This document shows positions 1 through 14,018 of a DNA stretch of 64,000 nucleotides, piece after piece. The first letter of the stretch is position 1; every line of letters begins with the position of its first letter. This stretch comes from Nakamurella aerolata. GTDB taxonomy: Bacteria; Actinomycetota; Actinomycetes; Mycobacteriales; Nakamurellaceae. Location of the stretch: positions 310,001 through 374,000 of the forward strand of contig NZ_JABEND010000001.1 of the NCBI RefSeq assembly GCF_013002705.1. The letters are read 5' to 3'. The notes beneath the pieces were generated by a model, which saw only the letters and a list, made by a program, of their open reading frames with translations, was not told the origin of the DNA and searched no databases. A program made the translations under genes and the position numbers.

Positions 1-17
1 GACGGCGGCTTCTGCGC

Positions 18-2417
18 CTATTCCGACGGCACCAGCAGCGCGACCGGTAGCCGCTCCAGTACCGTGCTCACCCGCGTGGTTCCCGGGGCAAAGCTGTTGC
101 CGGTCAACGCATCGCGCCACTGACCGCCCGCAGGCTCACCGGGGAGCTCAACAGTGGTGTCCGCCCAGCCGCCGCGGGCTCGCAGGCCCACCGACAGTCG
201 GGTGGCGAGCACGATGGCAGCGCCGCGGTCGAACCCGATCAGGTGCTCGGCGGCCGGACCACCGGCTGTCAGCGGCCGATATCCGGTGAACAGGTCAGGA
301 CGGTCGCGACGCAGCCGCAATGCCCGCGAGGTCACCAACAGCTTGGCATCACCGGAAGCGTCGATGTCCGGTGTCAGACCAGACGCCGCCCGTCGGTCCA
401 GATCGGCCAGCTGCCGGTCCAAACCGTCGAGATCGACACTGCGCCGGTTGTCCGGATCGACCAGGCTGTTCTCCCAGATCTCGGTGCCCTGGTACACGTC
501 GGGAACGCCGACGCCGGCCAGAGTGATCAGCTTGGCGGACAGCGAGTTCGACCAGCCCGGCGGGGTGAGCCGGGCCGCCAGCTCGGTGAACTCTCGATGC
601 AGCTGCGGATGGTCGTACAACGCATCGACGAAGGCGGACATCTGGGCCTCGAAAGCGTCGTTCACCGCGGTCCAGCTGGTGCTGACCTGTGCTTCCCTTG
701 CTGCCTTGACGGCATACTCCTGCAGGCGGTCCCGCTCGATCGGCCAGGCGCCGATGGCGGTCTGCAGCAACAGGTTGGCCAGCGGGCCGTCGGACAGCGG
801 CGCCAGCTGCAGCCAGCGGGGCACCGCCAGCGCCCACTGGTCGCTGATCTCCGACAACACCGCCACCCTGGCTCTGACATCTTCGCCGCGCTTGGTGTCG
901 TGGGTGGACTGGTTCACCATGCTGTGCGGCCAGTCGGCCAACCGCTGTTGCTGGGTTTGGTGGAATTCGCTGGGGGACAGCGCGAAGATCGACGGATCGG
1001 CGCCCACCTCGGTCAGGCTGACCAGCCGCGGCCAGCGGTAGAACGCGCAGTCCTCAACGCCTTTCGCCATCACCATGCCGGACGTCTGCTGGAACCGCCG
1101 GCTCAGTTCGGTGTCGGTCTCGAGCAGCCGGCGGTGCAGGAGCACCAGCACCTCGGCCAGGTCAGGGCGACGCGCGACGGCAGTGTCGACGGCCTCGGCC
1201 AGGTACCCGGCGCCGTACTGCGGCAGATAGCTGCGATACACCGGGAAACAGGTCAACAGCTCGGCGATGGCGTCGTCGGCCCTGTCGATCTGAAGAACCA
1301 ACCGGGCCAGCCGCAACACCTCCGAATGCAAAATCCCGTCAGCCACTTCACGTTTGGCTTGATGCACCAGATCGGGCCAGACCGCGGGCGCGCCGCGCAG
1401 GGTGGTGTCGAGCGCGTCGAGGGCGGGTTGCCCGGCCGGGTCGGTGAGCAGCCTGTCCAGCACGGCAAGGGCGTCGTACCCGGTGGTGCCGGCACAGGCC
1501 CAGCGGTCCGGCAACTGTTCGCCTGGCTCCAGAATCTTCTCCACCAGGACGTACCGGCCGTCGGTCAGTGCAGCAAGGCTCTGCAGGTATCCGCCGGGGT
1601 CGGCGAGGCCGTCAGGGTGGTCGACCCGCAGTCCGTCCACCGCACCTGCACCGATCCACCTGGCGATCTCGGCGTGGGAGTCGGTGAACACCTCGGGCCG
1701 CTCGACGGTGATCGCTGCCAGTGAGTTCACCGCGAAGAACCGCCGGTAGTTCAGCTCGGCGTCGGCGCGCTGCCAGTTCACCAGCCGGTAGTGCTGGCTG
1801 TCGTGAACCTGTTGCGGGGTGCCGCTTTCGGTCCCGGGAGCGATCGGGTATTCGTTGTCGTAGTACGCCAGAACCCCGTCCCGCAGTTCCAGCCTGTCGA
1901 GTTCGGCCGCCTCGGTTTCCGGCTCGCCGCCGAGTACCGGGATGCGGAGCTTGCCGTCACCGGCGGCCCAGTCGACATCGAAATAGTTTGCGTAGGGCGA
2001 ACTCCGGCCCTCCCGCAGCAACTGCCACCACCACACCGACTCCCGCGGCACAGCGACCCCGACGTGGTTGGGCACGATGTCCGCCAGCACCCCCATACCG
2101 TTGGCGTGGGCGGCATCGGCCAGCGTCGCCAGGCCCTTGGCGCCGCCCCTGACCTCGTCGGTGCGGTGGTGATCGACCACGTCGTAGCCGTGGTCGGAGC
2201 CCTCGGCCGATTGCAGCAGCGGCGACAGGTACACCCAGTCGGCGCCGAGCCGGTGCAGGTAGCCGATTGACTCAGCGGCAGCGCCGAGGGGCCGGCGAGC
2301 GTTGATCTGGACCCGGTAGGTGGATGCCGGCTCGCGGCTGCGCGCTCCGGACGGCTTGGCCGCCCCGGACGGCACTACCGCCCGGTCGGTAGCCGGGGAC
2401 GGCTGGGTGGTGCTCAT
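18..2417 (-). CDS. treY: Malto-oligosyltrehalose synthase
   Basis: GH13-family intramolecular transglucosidase (799 aa). It converts the reducing-end alpha-1,4 linkage of maltodextrins to the alpha,alpha-1,1 linkage of maltooligosyl trehalose in the TreY/TreZ route. After a Pro/Ser-rich N-terminus, a TIM barrel begins around residue 33 (TYRVQ), with typical TreY signatures: DHGYDVVDH, ADIVPNHVG near residue 115, the nucleophile-region motif GLRVDHPDGL near residue 260, and VEKILEPGE, whose Glu is the likely acid/base. The ATG is preceded by an AAAGGA ribosome site. The gene lies 49 nt downstream of glgX on the same strand, so the two are probably co-transcribed. Its stop codon is 17 nt from the window edge; treZ, if present, would lie beyond. 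Family assignment is firm. Confidence 0.95.
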   Translation of the reverse strand: MSTTQPSPATDRAVVPSGAAKPSGARSREPASTYRVQINARRPLGAAAESIGYLHRLGADWVYLSPLLQSAEGSDHGYDVVDHHRTDEVRGGAKGLATLADAAHANGMGVLADIVPNHVGVAVPRESVWWWQLLREGRSSPYANYFDVDWAAGDGKLRIPVLGGEPETEAAELDRLELRDGVLAYYDNEYPIAPGTESGTPQQVHDSQHYRLVNWQRADAELNYRRFFAVNSLAAITVERPEVFTDSHAEIARWIGAGAVDGLRVDHPDGLADPGGYLQSLAALTDGRYVLVEKILEPGEQLPDRWACAGTTGYDALAVLDRLLTDPAGQPALDALDTTLRGAPAVWPDLVHQAKREVADGILHSEVLRLARLVLQIDRADDAIAELLTCFPVYRSYLPQYGAGYLAEAVDTAVARRPDLAEVLVLLHRRLLETDTELSRRFQQTSGMVMAKGVEDCAFYRWPRLVSLTEVGADPSIFALSPSEFHQTQQQRLADWPHSMVNQSTHDTKRGEDVRARVAVLSEISDQWALAVPRWLQLAPLSDGPLANLLLQTAIGAWPIERDRLQEYAVKAAREAQVSTSWTAVNDAFEAQMSAFVDALYDHPQLHREFTELAARLTPPGWSNSLSAKLITLAGVGVPDVYQGTEIWENSLVDPDNRRSVDLDGLDRQLADLDRRAASGLTPDIDASGDAKLLVTSRALRLRRDRPDLFTGYRPLTAGGPAAEHLIGFDRGAAIVLATRLSVGLRARGGWADTTVELPGEPAGGQWRDALTGNSFAPGTTRVSTVLERLPVALLVPSE

Positions 2418-2466
2418 CGGCGTCCTTTCGGAATGGATGGACGTGCGGGGAGCAGGGACCGCCCGG

Positions 2467-4695
<2,229 letters not shown>

Positions 4696-4824
4696 GCACG
4701 CTCACTTTCCCGGGGGCATGCGCGCCGGGCGCCGGCTGCGCCCGGGCCGCAATGCCGCCCAGCCAGCGTAGCCAACGCCGGCGACTCCGACGTCCGACGG
4801 CAGCCCGACGTCGGCCCCGGCGAC

Positions 4825-4830
4825 TACCCT
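4825..4830 (+). promoter_or_regulatory. Candidate leaderless -10 box of uvrC
   Basis: TACCCT followed by 7 nt and then the GTG start at 4838. This places the predicted transcription start at or next to the start codon. No Shine-Dalgarno sequence is visible. It is one of a set of such arrangements in the window. Confidence 0.5.
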
Positions 4831-4837
4831 CGCGGCT

Positions 4838-7057
4838 GTGCCGCACCCGTCCACCTACCGACCCGCCCCCGGCACCATTCCGGATTCCCCGGGGGTGTAC
4901 CGCTTCCGCGACCCCGACGGGCGGGTCATCTATGTGGGCAAGGCGAAGAGCCTGCGGCAGCGGCTGAACTCCTATTTCGCCGACCCGGCTTCGCTGCACC
5001 CGCGGACGTACAAGATGGTGACCACCGCGGCCGCCGTGCAGTGGACGGTGGTGTCCACCGAGGTCGAAGCGCTGCAGCTGGAATACAACTGGATCAAGGA
5101 GTTCGACCCGCGGTTCAACGTCCGCTATCGCGACGACAAGAGCTATCCGGAGCTCGCGGTGACGCTGAACGAGGAGTACCCGCGGCTGATGGTCACCCGC
5201 GGCCCGCACCGCAAGGGCGTGCGCTACTTCGGGCCGTACGCGCACGCCTGGGCCATCCGCGAAACCCTCGACCTGCTGCTGCGGGTGTTCCCGGCCCGCA
5301 CCTGCTCCAACGGTGTGTTCAAACGCTCGGCGCAGATCGGCCGGCCCTGTCTGCTGGGCTACATCGGCAAATGCTCTGCACCCTGCGTCGGGCGGGTCAC
5401 CGCCGAGCAACACCGGGAGATCGTCGACGATTTCTGCGATTTCATGGCGGGCAAGGCCGACCCGCTGATCCGCCGGCTGGAGAAGGAGATGACGGCCGCC
5501 GCTGACGATCTCGACTTCGAGAAGGCGGCCAGGCTGCGGGACGATCTCGGTGCGGTGCGGCGCGCGGTGGAGAAGCAGGCGGTGGTGTTCGGCGACGGCA
5601 CCGACGCCGACGTCGTCGGGATCTCCGCCGACGAGCTGCTCGCCGCCGTGCAGGTGTTCCACGTCCGCGGCGGCCGGGTGCGCGGCCAGCGCGGCTGGAT
5701 CGTCGACGTCGACGCCGACAACCCCGACGCCGCCGACGCGGGGGCGGCGGGGGCGGCTGCCGACACCGAAGAGGCGATCACCCAGCGCCGGCTGCGCGCA
5801 CTGACGGCCGACTTTCTGCTGCAGTACTACGGCGCGCGGGCCGATGAGCAGGCCGCGGTCGACCGGGCTGCGGACCCGGCCGTCGTCGACCCTGCGGCGA
5901 TTCCCCGGGACATCCTGGTGCCGGTGCTGCCGGACGACATCGACAACATCACGGCATGGCTGACCGAGCGGCGCGGCGCAAAGGTGAACATCCGGGTGGC
6001 GCAGCGGGGCGACAAGCGGGCGCTGGCAGAGACCGTGCACCGCAACGCGATCGAGGCGCTCACCCAGCATCGACTCAAACGGGCCAGCGACCTCACCGCC
6101 CGGTCGGAGGCGCTCGCCGAGTTGGGCGAACTGCTCGACATGCCGACGGCCCCGCTGCGCATCGAATGCATCGACGTCTCGCACGTGCAGGGCACCAATG
6201 TGGTGGCCTCACTGGTGGTGTTCGAAGACGGCATGCCGAAGAAGAGCGACTACCGGCGGTTCATCATCCGCGACCGCCCCGGAGACGATGTCGCCTCCAT
6301 CGCCGAGGTCGTGCGCCGTCGGTTCAGCCCGCACAACTACGGACCGAACGGGGAAGCATCGGCCGAGCCGAACGGGGAGGGCGCGCCCCGGCCGGAGCTG
6401 ACCAGCGGGGCCGTCACGGCCGACGATCCTGGCGGCAGGCCGGGCATCGATCCGGAGACCGGCAGGCCGCGGCGATTCGCCTATCCGCCACAGCTTTTGG
6501 TGGTGGACGGGGGCGCCCCGCAGGTCAACGCGGCGGCTGAGGTGCTCGCCGAGCTCGGCATCGACGACGTCAAGGTCTGCGGGTTGGCCAAGCGGCTGGA
6601 GGAGGTGTGGGTGCCGGCCAGGGGCGACGAGCCCGCGGAACCACTGATCTTCCCGCGAACCAGCGAGGCGCTGTACCTACTGCAGCGACTGCGGGACGAG
6701 GCCCACCGGTTTGCCATCACCTTCCACCGGGCGCGGCGCTCCAAGGCGATGACCAGCTCGGCCCTGGAATCGGTCCCTGGGCTGGGGGAGACCCGTCGCA
6801 AGGCGCTGCTGCGGCACTTCGGCTCGGTCAAGCGGGTGCGCGCGGCCAGCGCCGCGGAGCTCACCGAGGTGCCGGGCATCGGCGCCGCGACCGCCGATGC
6901 CATCGTGGCAGCGCTCGCCGCGGGCTCGGAGAACGCCAACGGCCCGGAGAACGCAGCCGGTCCCGATACCGCCGCCGGTCCCGATACCGCTGCTGCTACC
7001 GCCGCTGGATCCGATACCGCCGCAGAGTCAAGCACCGTGATCGGCGGCAAGCCTTAG
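4838..7057 (+). CDS. uvrC: UvrABC excinuclease subunit C
   Basis: Nucleotide excision repair nuclease (739 aa) that makes both incisions around a lesion after UvrAB recognition. Visible domains: GIY-YIG nuclease at residues 10-95 ([22 protein letters not shown]), a UVR/UvrB-binding motif near residues 210-245 ([13 protein letters not shown]), an RNase H-like nuclease domain ([28 protein letters not shown]), and a C-terminal double helix-hairpin-helix ([30 protein letters not shown]). The protein is longer than many UvrC proteins, owing to an insertion near residues 505-545 and a low-complexity tail containing repeated GPDTAA units. The GTG start at 4838 is favoured because it fits the leaderless promoter register. 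rapZ follows after about 115 nt. Confidence 0.96.
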   Translation: MPHPSTYRPAPGTIPDSPGVYRFRDPDGRVIYVGKAKSLRQRLNSYFADPASLHPRTYKMVTTAAAVQWTVVSTEVEALQLEYNWIKEFDPRFNVRYRDDKSYPELAVTLNEEYPRLMVTRGPHRKGVRYFGPYAHAWAIRETLDLLLRVFPARTCSNGVFKRSAQIGRPCLLGYIGKCSAPCVGRVTAEQHREIVDDFCDFMAGKADPLIRRLEKEMTAAADDLDFEKAARLRDDLGAVRRAVEKQAVVFGDGTDADVVGISADELLAAVQVFHVRGGRVRGQRGWIVDVDADNPDAADAGAAGAAADTEEAITQRRLRALTADFLLQYYGARADEQAAVDRAADPAVVDPAAIPRDILVPVLPDDIDNITAWLTERRGAKVNIRVAQRGDKRALAETVHRNAIEALTQHRLKRASDLTARSEALAELGELLDMPTAPLRIECIDVSHVQGTNVVASLVVFEDGMPKKSDYRRFIIRDRPGDDVASIAEVVRRRFSPHNYGPNGEASAEPNGEGAPRPELTSGAVTADDPGGRPGIDPETGRPRRFAYPPQLLVVDGGAPQVNAAAEVLAELGIDDVKVCGLAKRLEEVWVPARGDEPAEPLIFPRTSEALYLLQRLRDEAHRFAITFHRARRSKAMTSSALESVPGLGETRRKALLRHFGSVKRVRAASAAELTEVPGIGAATADAIVAALAAGSENANGPENAAGPDTAAGPDTAAATAAGSDTAAESSTVIGGKP

Positions 7058-7171
7058 GCACTGCCGCGGACCACTACGCTGGGCGGGCGGACCCGACTCG
7101 AAGTTCCCTGGGTCGGGGCAACCCAGGCGGGCGGCCCGCCGGAACCGATTCGCGCACGTCCAGGAGCACTC

Positions 7172-8125
7172 ATGACGCAGGCACCGCCGGCCGACACCGA
7201 TCAGCTGCCGCCCGACGGGGAGGTCACTGGCATCGAGGTGGCGGTGGTGTCCGGGCTGTCCGGCGCCGGCCGCTCGACCGCCGCCAAGTGCCTGGAAGAT
7301 CTCGGCTGGTTCGTTGTCGACAATCTGCCTCCCGAGCTGATCGCCACCATGGTCGATCTGGGGGCAAGGGCAAGAGGCGAACTCACCAAGATCGCCGTGG
7401 TGCTTGACGTCCGGTCCCGGGCATTCACCGAAGACCTTGCCGAGGTGATCCGTGATCTGGACAGCAAGGGTTATCCGGTGCGGCTGCTGTACCTGGAGGC
7501 CAGCGACGCGGCGTTGATCCGGCGCTACGAGGCGAACCGGAGGCAGCACCCGCTGCAGGCCGGCGGACGCATTTCCGACGGGCTGGCCGCCGAGCGCAGC
7601 CTGCTCGGCCCGCTGCGCGACGAAGCCGACGTGATCATCGACACCAGCGACATCTCGGTACACGAACTCCGCGATCGCATCGAGGAGGAGTTCACCGCTG
7701 GCCCGCGCAGCTCGACCCTGACGCTGCTGTCGTTCGGCTACAAGTACGGGCTGCCGTTGGACGCAGATCTGGTGGTGGACATGCGTTTTCTGCCGAATCC
7801 GTTCTGGATCCCCGAGCTGCGCGACAAGACCGGCCTCGACCCCGAGGTGCGCGACTACGTGCTCACCCAAGAGGGCGCAGCGGAGTTCCTCGACCAGTAC
7901 ATCGGCCTGCTCGATCTGGTGGGCGCCGGCTACCAGCGGGAAGGTAAGCGCTACCTGACGGTGGCTATCGGCTGTACCGGCGGCAAGCACCGCAGTGTCG
8001 CCATCGCCGAGGAGCTCGGTCGCCGGCTGCGGGACAACCGGCTCAGCGCAGGACGGCCGTCCGGCGGGCACCCTGATGTGCAGCTGGACGTGCAGGTGGC
8101 CCACCGAGACCTGGGGCGCGAGTGA
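7172..8125 (+). CDS. rapZ: RNase adapter protein RapZ, P-loop family
   Basis: Cytosolic P-loop protein of the RapZ/YvcJ family (317 aa). In E. coli RapZ steers RNase E to the small RNA GlmZ to control glucosamine-6-phosphate synthesis; in actinobacteria the role is less clear. Visible features: a Walker A variant GLSGAGRST near residue 30 (Arg in place of the usual Lys), the following CLEDLGWFVVDNLPP motif, SFGYKYGLP, DMRFLPNP, and the C-terminal GCTGGKHRSVAIAE signature. The ATG at 7172 has an AGGAG ribosome site 5 nt upstream. The stop overlaps the GTG of yvcK by 4 nt, implying translational coupling. The order uvrC-rapZ-yvcK-whiA is the conserved actinobacterial arrangement. Confidence 0.93.
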   Translation: MTQAPPADTDQLPPDGEVTGIEVAVVSGLSGAGRSTAAKCLEDLGWFVVDNLPPELIATMVDLGARARGELTKIAVVLDVRSRAFTEDLAEVIRDLDSKGYPVRLLYLEASDAALIRRYEANRRQHPLQAGGRISDGLAAERSLLGPLRDEADVIIDTSDISVHELRDRIEEEFTAGPRSSTLTLLSFGYKYGLPLDADLVVDMRFLPNPFWIPELRDKTGLDPEVRDYVLTQEGAAEFLDQYIGLLDLVGAGYQREGKRYLTVAIGCTGGKHRSVAIAEELGRRLRDNRLSAGRPSGGHPDVQLDVQVAHRDLGRE

Positions 8126-9129
8126 CGTCCCGCTCGGTCGTCACCCTTGGTGGAGGCCACGGCCTTTACGCGATGCTGCGCGCGCTGCGGACGTTGGCCC
8201 GGCGGGCCGAGGTCGACGTGACGGCGGTGGTGACGGTCGCCGACGACGGCGGCTCGTCAGGGCGGTTACGGCGCGACAACCCGGGCATCCTGCCACCGGG
8301 TGACCTGCGGATGGCGCTGGCCGCGCTGGCCGACGACGGCCCGGACGGGACGTTGTGGGCCAACACTTTTCAGCACCGGTTCTCCGGTGAGGGCGCGCTG
8401 GCCGGGCATCCGGTCGGCAACCTGGTGCTCGCCGGGCTCGGCGAGGTGCTGGGTGATCCGATCGCCACCCTCGATGCCGCGGGCAGGATGCTCGGCTGCC
8501 GAGGCCGGGTGCTGCCGATGAGCTGCCAGCCGCTGACGATCGTGGGTGAGGTGGCCGGACTGGATGACCAGCCGGACACCGTGCGGCGCATCCGCGGCCA
8601 GGTCGCGGTGGCCGCCACCCCGGGGCAGGTGCGCTCGGTCTCGTTGGAACCGGCCGATGCAGTGGGCTGTGACGAGGCCGTGCAGGCGATCTCCACGGCC
8701 GACCTGGTGATCTTGGGTCCGGGGTCGTGGTTCACCTCGGTGCTGCCGCATCTGCTGGTCCCCGGCCTGCGCGAAGCCCTGATCGGGACCGCTGCGCACA
8801 GGCTGCTGGTCTTGAACCTGGTGCCGCAACCCGGTGAGACCGAAGGGTTTTCACCCGAGCAACACCTCGACGTGATCTCCGAGCACGCCCCGGATTTCCG
8901 AGCGGATACCGTCCTGGCCGACCCTGCTGCGGTTCCGAACCGCAGCAGGTTGACCTCGGCCGTCCGGCACTGGAACGGTGAGCTATGGACGCGGACGGTC
9001 GCCGCTGAGGGCAAGCCGGAACAGCACGACCCGGACGCCCTGGCCAACGTCCTTGACGAACTGCTGACCGCACTGCCGCCCGGCGGCCGGACCCGGAGCG
9101 GCAACCCCACGTCGGCCACCACCGGGTAG
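8122..9129 (+). CDS. yvcK: YvcK/CofD-like gluconeogenesis factor
   Basis: CofD-like Rossmann protein (335 aa) of the YvcK (GlmR) family, which binds UDP-GlcNAc and influences gluconeogenic growth and cell-wall precursor supply in Bacillus and mycobacteria. Diagnostic motifs are [16 protein letters not shown] at the N-terminus, [12 protein letters not shown] near residue 45, [13 protein letters not shown], and [19 protein letters not shown] near residue 200. The GTG start overlaps the rapZ TGA as GTGA. It is co-directional with whiA, 104 nt downstream. Length is typical. Confidence 0.93.
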   Translation: MTSRSVVTLGGGHGLYAMLRALRTLARRAEVDVTAVVTVADDGGSSGRLRRDNPGILPPGDLRMALAALADDGPDGTLWANTFQHRFSGEGALAGHPVGNLVLAGLGEVLGDPIATLDAAGRMLGCRGRVLPMSCQPLTIVGEVAGLDDQPDTVRRIRGQVAVAATPGQVRSVSLEPADAVGCDEAVQAISTADLVILGPGSWFTSVLPHLLVPGLREALIGTAAHRLLVLNLVPQPGETEGFSPEQHLDVISEHAPDFRADTVLADPAAVPNRSRLTSAVRHWNGELWTRTVAAEGKPEQHDPDALANVLDELLTALPPGGRTRSGNPTSATTG

Positions 9130-9188
9130 TCAGCAGCCGACAACGCAAAAGCATTACCAGCACAGCACTTCCAGCAACGCAATACCCC

Positions 9189-9216
9189 ACAAGCAGTACC
9201 CGACAAGCAGCACCCG
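9189..9216. repeat. Tandem 14-bp repeat upstream of whiA
   Basis: Two adjacent 14-bp units (ACAAGCAGTACCCG and ACAAGCAGCACCCG) differing by one base. They sit directly before the AAGGAGAG ribosome site of whiA. Confidence 0.7.
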
Positions 9217-9233
9217 AAGGAGAGCCACTCCCG

Positions 9234-10277
9234 ATGGCCATGACCGCCGACGTCAAGGACGAGCTCAGTCGCATCAACGGCGTCTTCGACCGCAGACTCG
9301 GCAAGCAGCGGCAACTGAACACCGCTGAACGCCGGGCCGAGGTGTCGTCCATGCTGCGGTTCGCCGGCGGTCTGCACATTGTCGGCGGCCGAGTGGTGGT
9401 GGAGGCGGAACTGGACACCGGCGCGGCCGCGCGCCGGCTGCGCAGCGAGATCGCCGAGCTGTACGGGCAGGACGCCGAGTTCCAGGTGCTGTCGCCCTCC
9501 GGCATCCGCAAGAGCACCCGGTACATCGTGCGGGTGGTGGCCGGCGGCGACGCGCTGGCCAGGCAGACCGGACTGCTCGACAACCGCGGCCGGCCGGTCA
9601 GGGGGCTGCCGCCGGCCGTGGTGTCCGGCACCGCGGGCGACGCGGTCGCCGCCTGGCGCGGAGCATTCCTGGTGCACGGATCGCTGACCGAGCCCGGCCG
9701 GTCGGCGTCGCTGGAGGTGACCTGCCCGGGACCGGAGGCCGCGCTGGCACTGGTCGGGCTGACTCGGCGGATCGCCGCCGCCGTCCCGACCGATCCACCC
9801 ACCACCATCCCGGCCAAGGCCAGGGAGGTGCGCGGAGCAGACCGGGTCGTGATCCGCGACGGCGACGCCATCTCATTGCTGCTGCGCGAGATGGGTGCCA
9901 GCTCATGCGTCGTCACCTGGGAGGAGCGCCGCACCCGCCGCGAGCACCGGGCCTCGGCGAACCGGCTCGCCAACTTCGATGACGCCAACTTGCGCCGCTC
10001 GGCCAGGGCCGCGGTGGCCGCCGCCGCCAGGGTGCAGCGAGCGTTGGAGATCCTCGGGCCGGAGGCCCCCGACCACCTGACCGTTGCCGGCCGGCTGCGC
10101 ATCGAGCACGGCCAGGCCTCGCTGGAGGAACTCGGCCAACTCGCCGACCCGCCGCTCACCAAAGACGCTATCGCCGGCCGGATCCGCCGGTTGCTCACCA
10201 TGGCCGACAAGAAGGCCCAGGATCTGGACATCCCGGACACCGAATCGGCCGTCACCGCCGACATGCTCGACGGCTGA
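9234..10277 (+). CDS. whiA: Sporulation/cell-division regulator WhiA
   Basis: DNA-binding protein WhiA (347 aa), which acts with WhiB on developmental and division genes in Streptomyces and is kept in non-sporulating actinobacteria and Firmicutes. The N-terminal half is the degenerate LAGLIDADG homing-endonuclease-like fold ([32 protein letters not shown]). The C-terminal part holds the helix-turn-helix ([33 protein letters not shown]). The start is supported by AAGGAGAG 9 nt upstream; two in-frame ATGs (9234 and 9240) are possible. Gap follows after a 192-nt spacer with its own promoter candidate. Confidence 0.95.
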   Translation: MAMTADVKDELSRINGVFDRRLGKQRQLNTAERRAEVSSMLRFAGGLHIVGGRVVVEAELDTGAAARRLRSEIAELYGQDAEFQVLSPSGIRKSTRYIVRVVAGGDALARQTGLLDNRGRPVRGLPPAVVSGTAGDAVAAWRGAFLVHGSLTEPGRSASLEVTCPGPEAALALVGLTRRIAAAVPTDPPTTIPAKAREVRGADRVVIRDGDAISLLLREMGASSCVVTWEERRTRREHRASANRLANFDDANLRRSARAAVAAAARVQRALEILGPEAPDHLTVAGRLRIEHGQASLEELGQLADPPLTKDAIAGRIRRLLTMADKKAQDLDIPDTESAVTADMLDG

Positions 10278-10346
10278 GCAGCGGATTCCCGACGACGGCC
10301 ACACGGCACCAACCGGGGGCGGCGCGGCCGCCGCAAGCGCTCCGTC

Positions 10347-10352
10347 TAGAGT
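10347..10352 (+). promoter_or_regulatory. Candidate -10 box upstream of gap
   Basis: TAGAGT about 118 nt before the gap start, in the whiA-gap spacer. No convincing -35 element is seen. If real, it gives a 5' leader of about 110 nt ending in the AAAGGGG ribosome site. Confidence 0.3.
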
Positions 10353-10391
10353 GGAACTGTCACCCCCAGGGCTGTGGGTGTCGTCACTTAA

Positions 10392-11477
<1,086 letters not shown>

Positions 11478-11488
11478 CCCCGGCACTG

Positions 11489-11548
11489 CTGCCGCGGTCC
11501 TATCTGCCGCGGTCCTTTCTGCCGCGGTGCTATCTGCCACGGCACACG
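11489..11548. repeat. 15-bp tandem repeat between gap and pgk
   Basis: Four consecutive 15-bp units with consensus CTGCCGCGGTCCTAT, the last one degenerate, fill most of the 103-nt gap-pgk spacer. They end 32 nt before the pgk start. Unit starts are 11489, 11504, 11519 and 11534. Confidence 0.8.
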
Positions 11549-11580
11549 CACCCCGAATTCCCTGCACCCCAGGAGCTTTC

Positions 11581-12831
11581 GTGAACACCTTGGACGATCT
11601 GCTCGGCGGTGGCGCCGGCCAGCCCGGCTCGCTGACCGGCACCACCGTGCTGCTGCGGTCCGATCTGAACGTGCCGCTGGACGGCGACACGATCACCGAC
11701 GACGGCCGCATCAAGGCCAGCCTGCCCACTATCAAGGCGCTGACCGACGCCGGTGCCAAGGTGGTCGTCACCGCGCATCTCGGCCGGCCGGACGGCAAAC
11801 CGGACCCGAAGTTTTCGCTGGCTCCGGTGGCCGCCCGGCTGGGCGAGCTGCTCGGCGCCGACGTCGTCCTCGCCTCGGATGTGGTGGGGGACAGCGCGAA
11901 AGCCACCGTCGCCGGCCTACAGGACGGGCAGGTGGCGCTGTTGGAGAACGTGCGGTTCGACCCACGCGAGACCAGCAAGGACGACGCCGAGCGGGGTGCG
12001 CTGGCCGCCGAGTTGGCGGGGCTGGCTGCCGGGGCCGGCGGCCGCGCCGTTTTCGTCTCCGACGGGTTCGGGGTGGTGCACCGCAAGCAGGCGTCGGTGT
12101 ACGACGTGGCAAAGCTGTTGCCGCACTACGCCGGCTACCTGGTGTCGGAAGAGACGGCGGTGCTGCGCAAGCTCACCACCGAGCCGGAACGGCCGTACGT
12201 CGTCGTCCTCGGCGGGTCCAAGGTGTCGGACAAGCTCGGGGTGATCAAGGCACTGCTGGAGCAGGTGGATCAGGTGCTGATCGGCGGCGGGATGGCGTAC
12301 ACCTTCCTGGCCGCCGAGGGCAAGGACGTCGGAAAGTCGTTGCTGCAGCAGGACATGGTCGACACCTGCGGGCAACTGCTGAACGAGTACGGCAGCAAGA
12401 TCGTGCTGCCCAACGATGTGGTGGTCGCCGACAGCTTCTCGCCCGACGCGAAGACCGAGGTGGTGTTCGCCGGCGAGATCCCTTCCGACTGGCAGGGGCT
12501 GGACATCGGCCCCGACACCAGGGCCACCTTCCGGCGCATCCTGGGCGAGGCCAGGACGGTGTTCTGGAACGGCCCGGTCGGCGTCTTCGAGATGGCGCCG
12601 TTCGCCGGCGGCACCAAGGCGATCGCAGAGGCGATCGCAGACTCGTCGGCGTTCTCGGTGGTCGGTGGCGGCGACTCCGCCGCCGCTGTCCGGCAGCTGG
12701 GGGTCGACGAAGCCGGCTTCACGCACATCTCCACCGGTGGCGGAGCGTCGTTGGAATACCTTGAGGGCAAAGAACTTCCGGGACTTGCCGTGCTCGACGA
12801 GCCGCAGCCAGAGAATGGAGCAGGCCAGTGA
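11581..12831 (+). CDS. pgk: Phosphoglycerate kinase
   Basis: Transfers the acyl phosphate of 1,3-bisphosphoglycerate to ADP (416 aa). Motifs: [10 protein letters not shown] near residue 25, TAHLGRPDG, the hinge-region [15 protein letters not shown] near residue 205, and the C-terminal nucleotide site [10 protein letters not shown] with GGGDSAAAV. The frame is open further upstream, but the GTG at 11581 is chosen because AGGAGC lies 5 nt before it and the protein then begins where the family does. The TGA overlaps the tpiA GTG by 4 nt. Confidence 0.96.
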   Translation: MNTLDDLLGGGAGQPGSLTGTTVLLRSDLNVPLDGDTITDDGRIKASLPTIKALTDAGAKVVVTAHLGRPDGKPDPKFSLAPVAARLGELLGADVVLASDVVGDSAKATVAGLQDGQVALLENVRFDPRETSKDDAERGALAAELAGLAAGAGGRAVFVSDGFGVVHRKQASVYDVAKLLPHYAGYLVSEETAVLRKLTTEPERPYVVVLGGSKVSDKLGVIKALLEQVDQVLIGGGMAYTFLAAEGKDVGKSLLQQDMVDTCGQLLNEYGSKIVLPNDVVVADSFSPDAKTEVVFAGEIPSDWQGLDIGPDTRATFRRILGEARTVFWNGPVGVFEMAPFAGGTKAIAEAIADSSAFSVVGGGDSAAAVRQLGVDEAGFTHISTGGGASLEYLEGKELPGLAVLDEPQPENGAGQ

Positions 12832-13649
12832 GCGCCGCCAAGAAGTCGGCAGCCGCCGAGAAGCCGGTCGGGCGCCAGCTGTTGATCGCCGGCAACTGGA
12901 AGATGAACCTCAACCACCTTGAGGCCATCGCCGCCGTGCAGAAGCTGGCATTCACGCTGCCGGACAAGTACTACGCCAAAGAAGAGGTGGCGGTACTGCC
13001 GCCGTTCACCGACTTGCGCAGCGTGCAGACCCTGGTGGACGGCGACAAGCTCAAGATCAAGTACGGCGCGCAGGACATCTCGCCGTACGACAACGGCGCG
13101 TACACCGGCGACATCTCCGGGCCGATGCTGGCCAAGCTCGGCTGCACCTTCGTCGTTGTCGGGCATTCGGAACGCCGTGAGCACCACGACGAGAGCGACC
13201 AGGTGGTGGCCAGCAAGGTGGCCGCGGCGCTGCGCAACGGGCTGGTGCCGATCCTCTGCGTCGGTGAGGGCCTTGAGCTCCGCGAGGCCGGCGGTCAGGT
13301 GAACCACTGCACCCAGCAGCTGCTGGCTGCGATGGAGGGCGTCGACGCCGAGCAGGCCGCCACCGTTGTGTTGGCGTACGAGCCGATCTGGGCCATCGGC
13401 ACCGGCCGGGTGGCCACCGCCGCCGATGCCCAAGAGGTGTGCGCCGCGCTGCGCGCCACCCTCGCCGACACGTACGGGCCGGAGGTCGCCGGCGCGGTGC
13501 GGATCCTCTACGGCGGCAGCGTGAAGTCCGGCAACGTCAACGAGATCGTCAGCCAGCCCGACGTTGACGGCGCGCTGGTCGGCGGGGCCAGCCTGGACCC
13601 GACCGAGTTCGCGACCCTGTGCGCCAACGCGGTGGGTGTGCTGACCTGA
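12828..13649 (+). CDS. tpiA: Triosephosphate isomerase
   Basis: Interconverts dihydroxyacetone phosphate and glyceraldehyde 3-phosphate (273 aa). Signatures: GNWKMN near residue 24, the electrophilic His in VVGHSERRE near residue 110, the catalytic Glu in [11 protein letters not shown] near residue 180, and the phosphate-binding [11 protein letters not shown]. The roughly 15-residue Ala/Lys-rich N-terminal extension is slightly longer than usual. The GTG overlaps the pgk stop. Confidence 0.96.
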   Translation: MSAAKKSAAAEKPVGRQLLIAGNWKMNLNHLEAIAAVQKLAFTLPDKYYAKEEVAVLPPFTDLRSVQTLVDGDKLKIKYGAQDISPYDNGAYTGDISGPMLAKLGCTFVVVGHSERREHHDESDQVVASKVAAALRNGLVPILCVGEGLELREAGGQVNHCTQQLLAAMEGVDAEQAATVVLAYEPIWAIGTGRVATAADAQEVCAALRATLADTYGPEVAGAVRILYGGSVKSGNVNEIVSQPDVDGALVGGASLDPTEFATLCANAVGVLT

Positions 13650-13775
13650 GCGGATGCTCGGGTTAAACTGACCCTGCCGTCGCGGCCAGCGTCGCGGCTG
13701 CCGCTTGACCATCCGGACCAGCCGTATTGGTTCTAACCGCTCAGCGCCATCCGGCGCACCGACCGCAAGGCGATC

Positions 13776-14018
13776 ATGGAACTGTTCCTGGACATCCTGC
13801 TGGTGATCACCAGCCTGGCGCTGATCGGCCTGGTGCTGCTGCACAAGGGCAAGGGCGGTGGCCTGTCGTCCATGTTCGGCGGCAGCATGCAATCGTCGCT
13901 GTCCGGATCGTCCGTGGTGGAGCGCAACCTCGACAGGCTGACCTTGTTCGTTGCCGCGATCTGGGTGATCTCGATCGTCGGCGTCGGGCTGATCCTCAAG
14001 GTGAACCACGTCCCGTAG
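13776..14018 (+). CDS. secG: Preprotein translocase subunit SecG
   Basis: Small membrane subunit of the SecYEG channel (80 aa). Two transmembrane helices (residues 3-21 and 55-75) flank the conserved cytoplasmic loop LLHKGKGGGLSSMFGGS. Position after tpiA is typical of actinobacteria. The stop codon directly abuts the stop of the convergent acetyltransferase gene, with no room for a terminator hairpin between them. Confidence 0.93.
   Translation: MELFLDILLVITSLALIGLVLLHKGKGGGLSSMFGGSMQSSLSGSSVVERNLDRLTLFVAAIWVISIVGVGLILKVNHVP

Noticed and set aside
243-1724. Long plus-strand frame opposite treY (493 aa)
   Set aside because: It is the shadow of a clear GH13 gene and has no recognisable domain. 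Similar long antisense frames occur opposite glgX, uvrC, rapZ and ohyA because of the high GC content.
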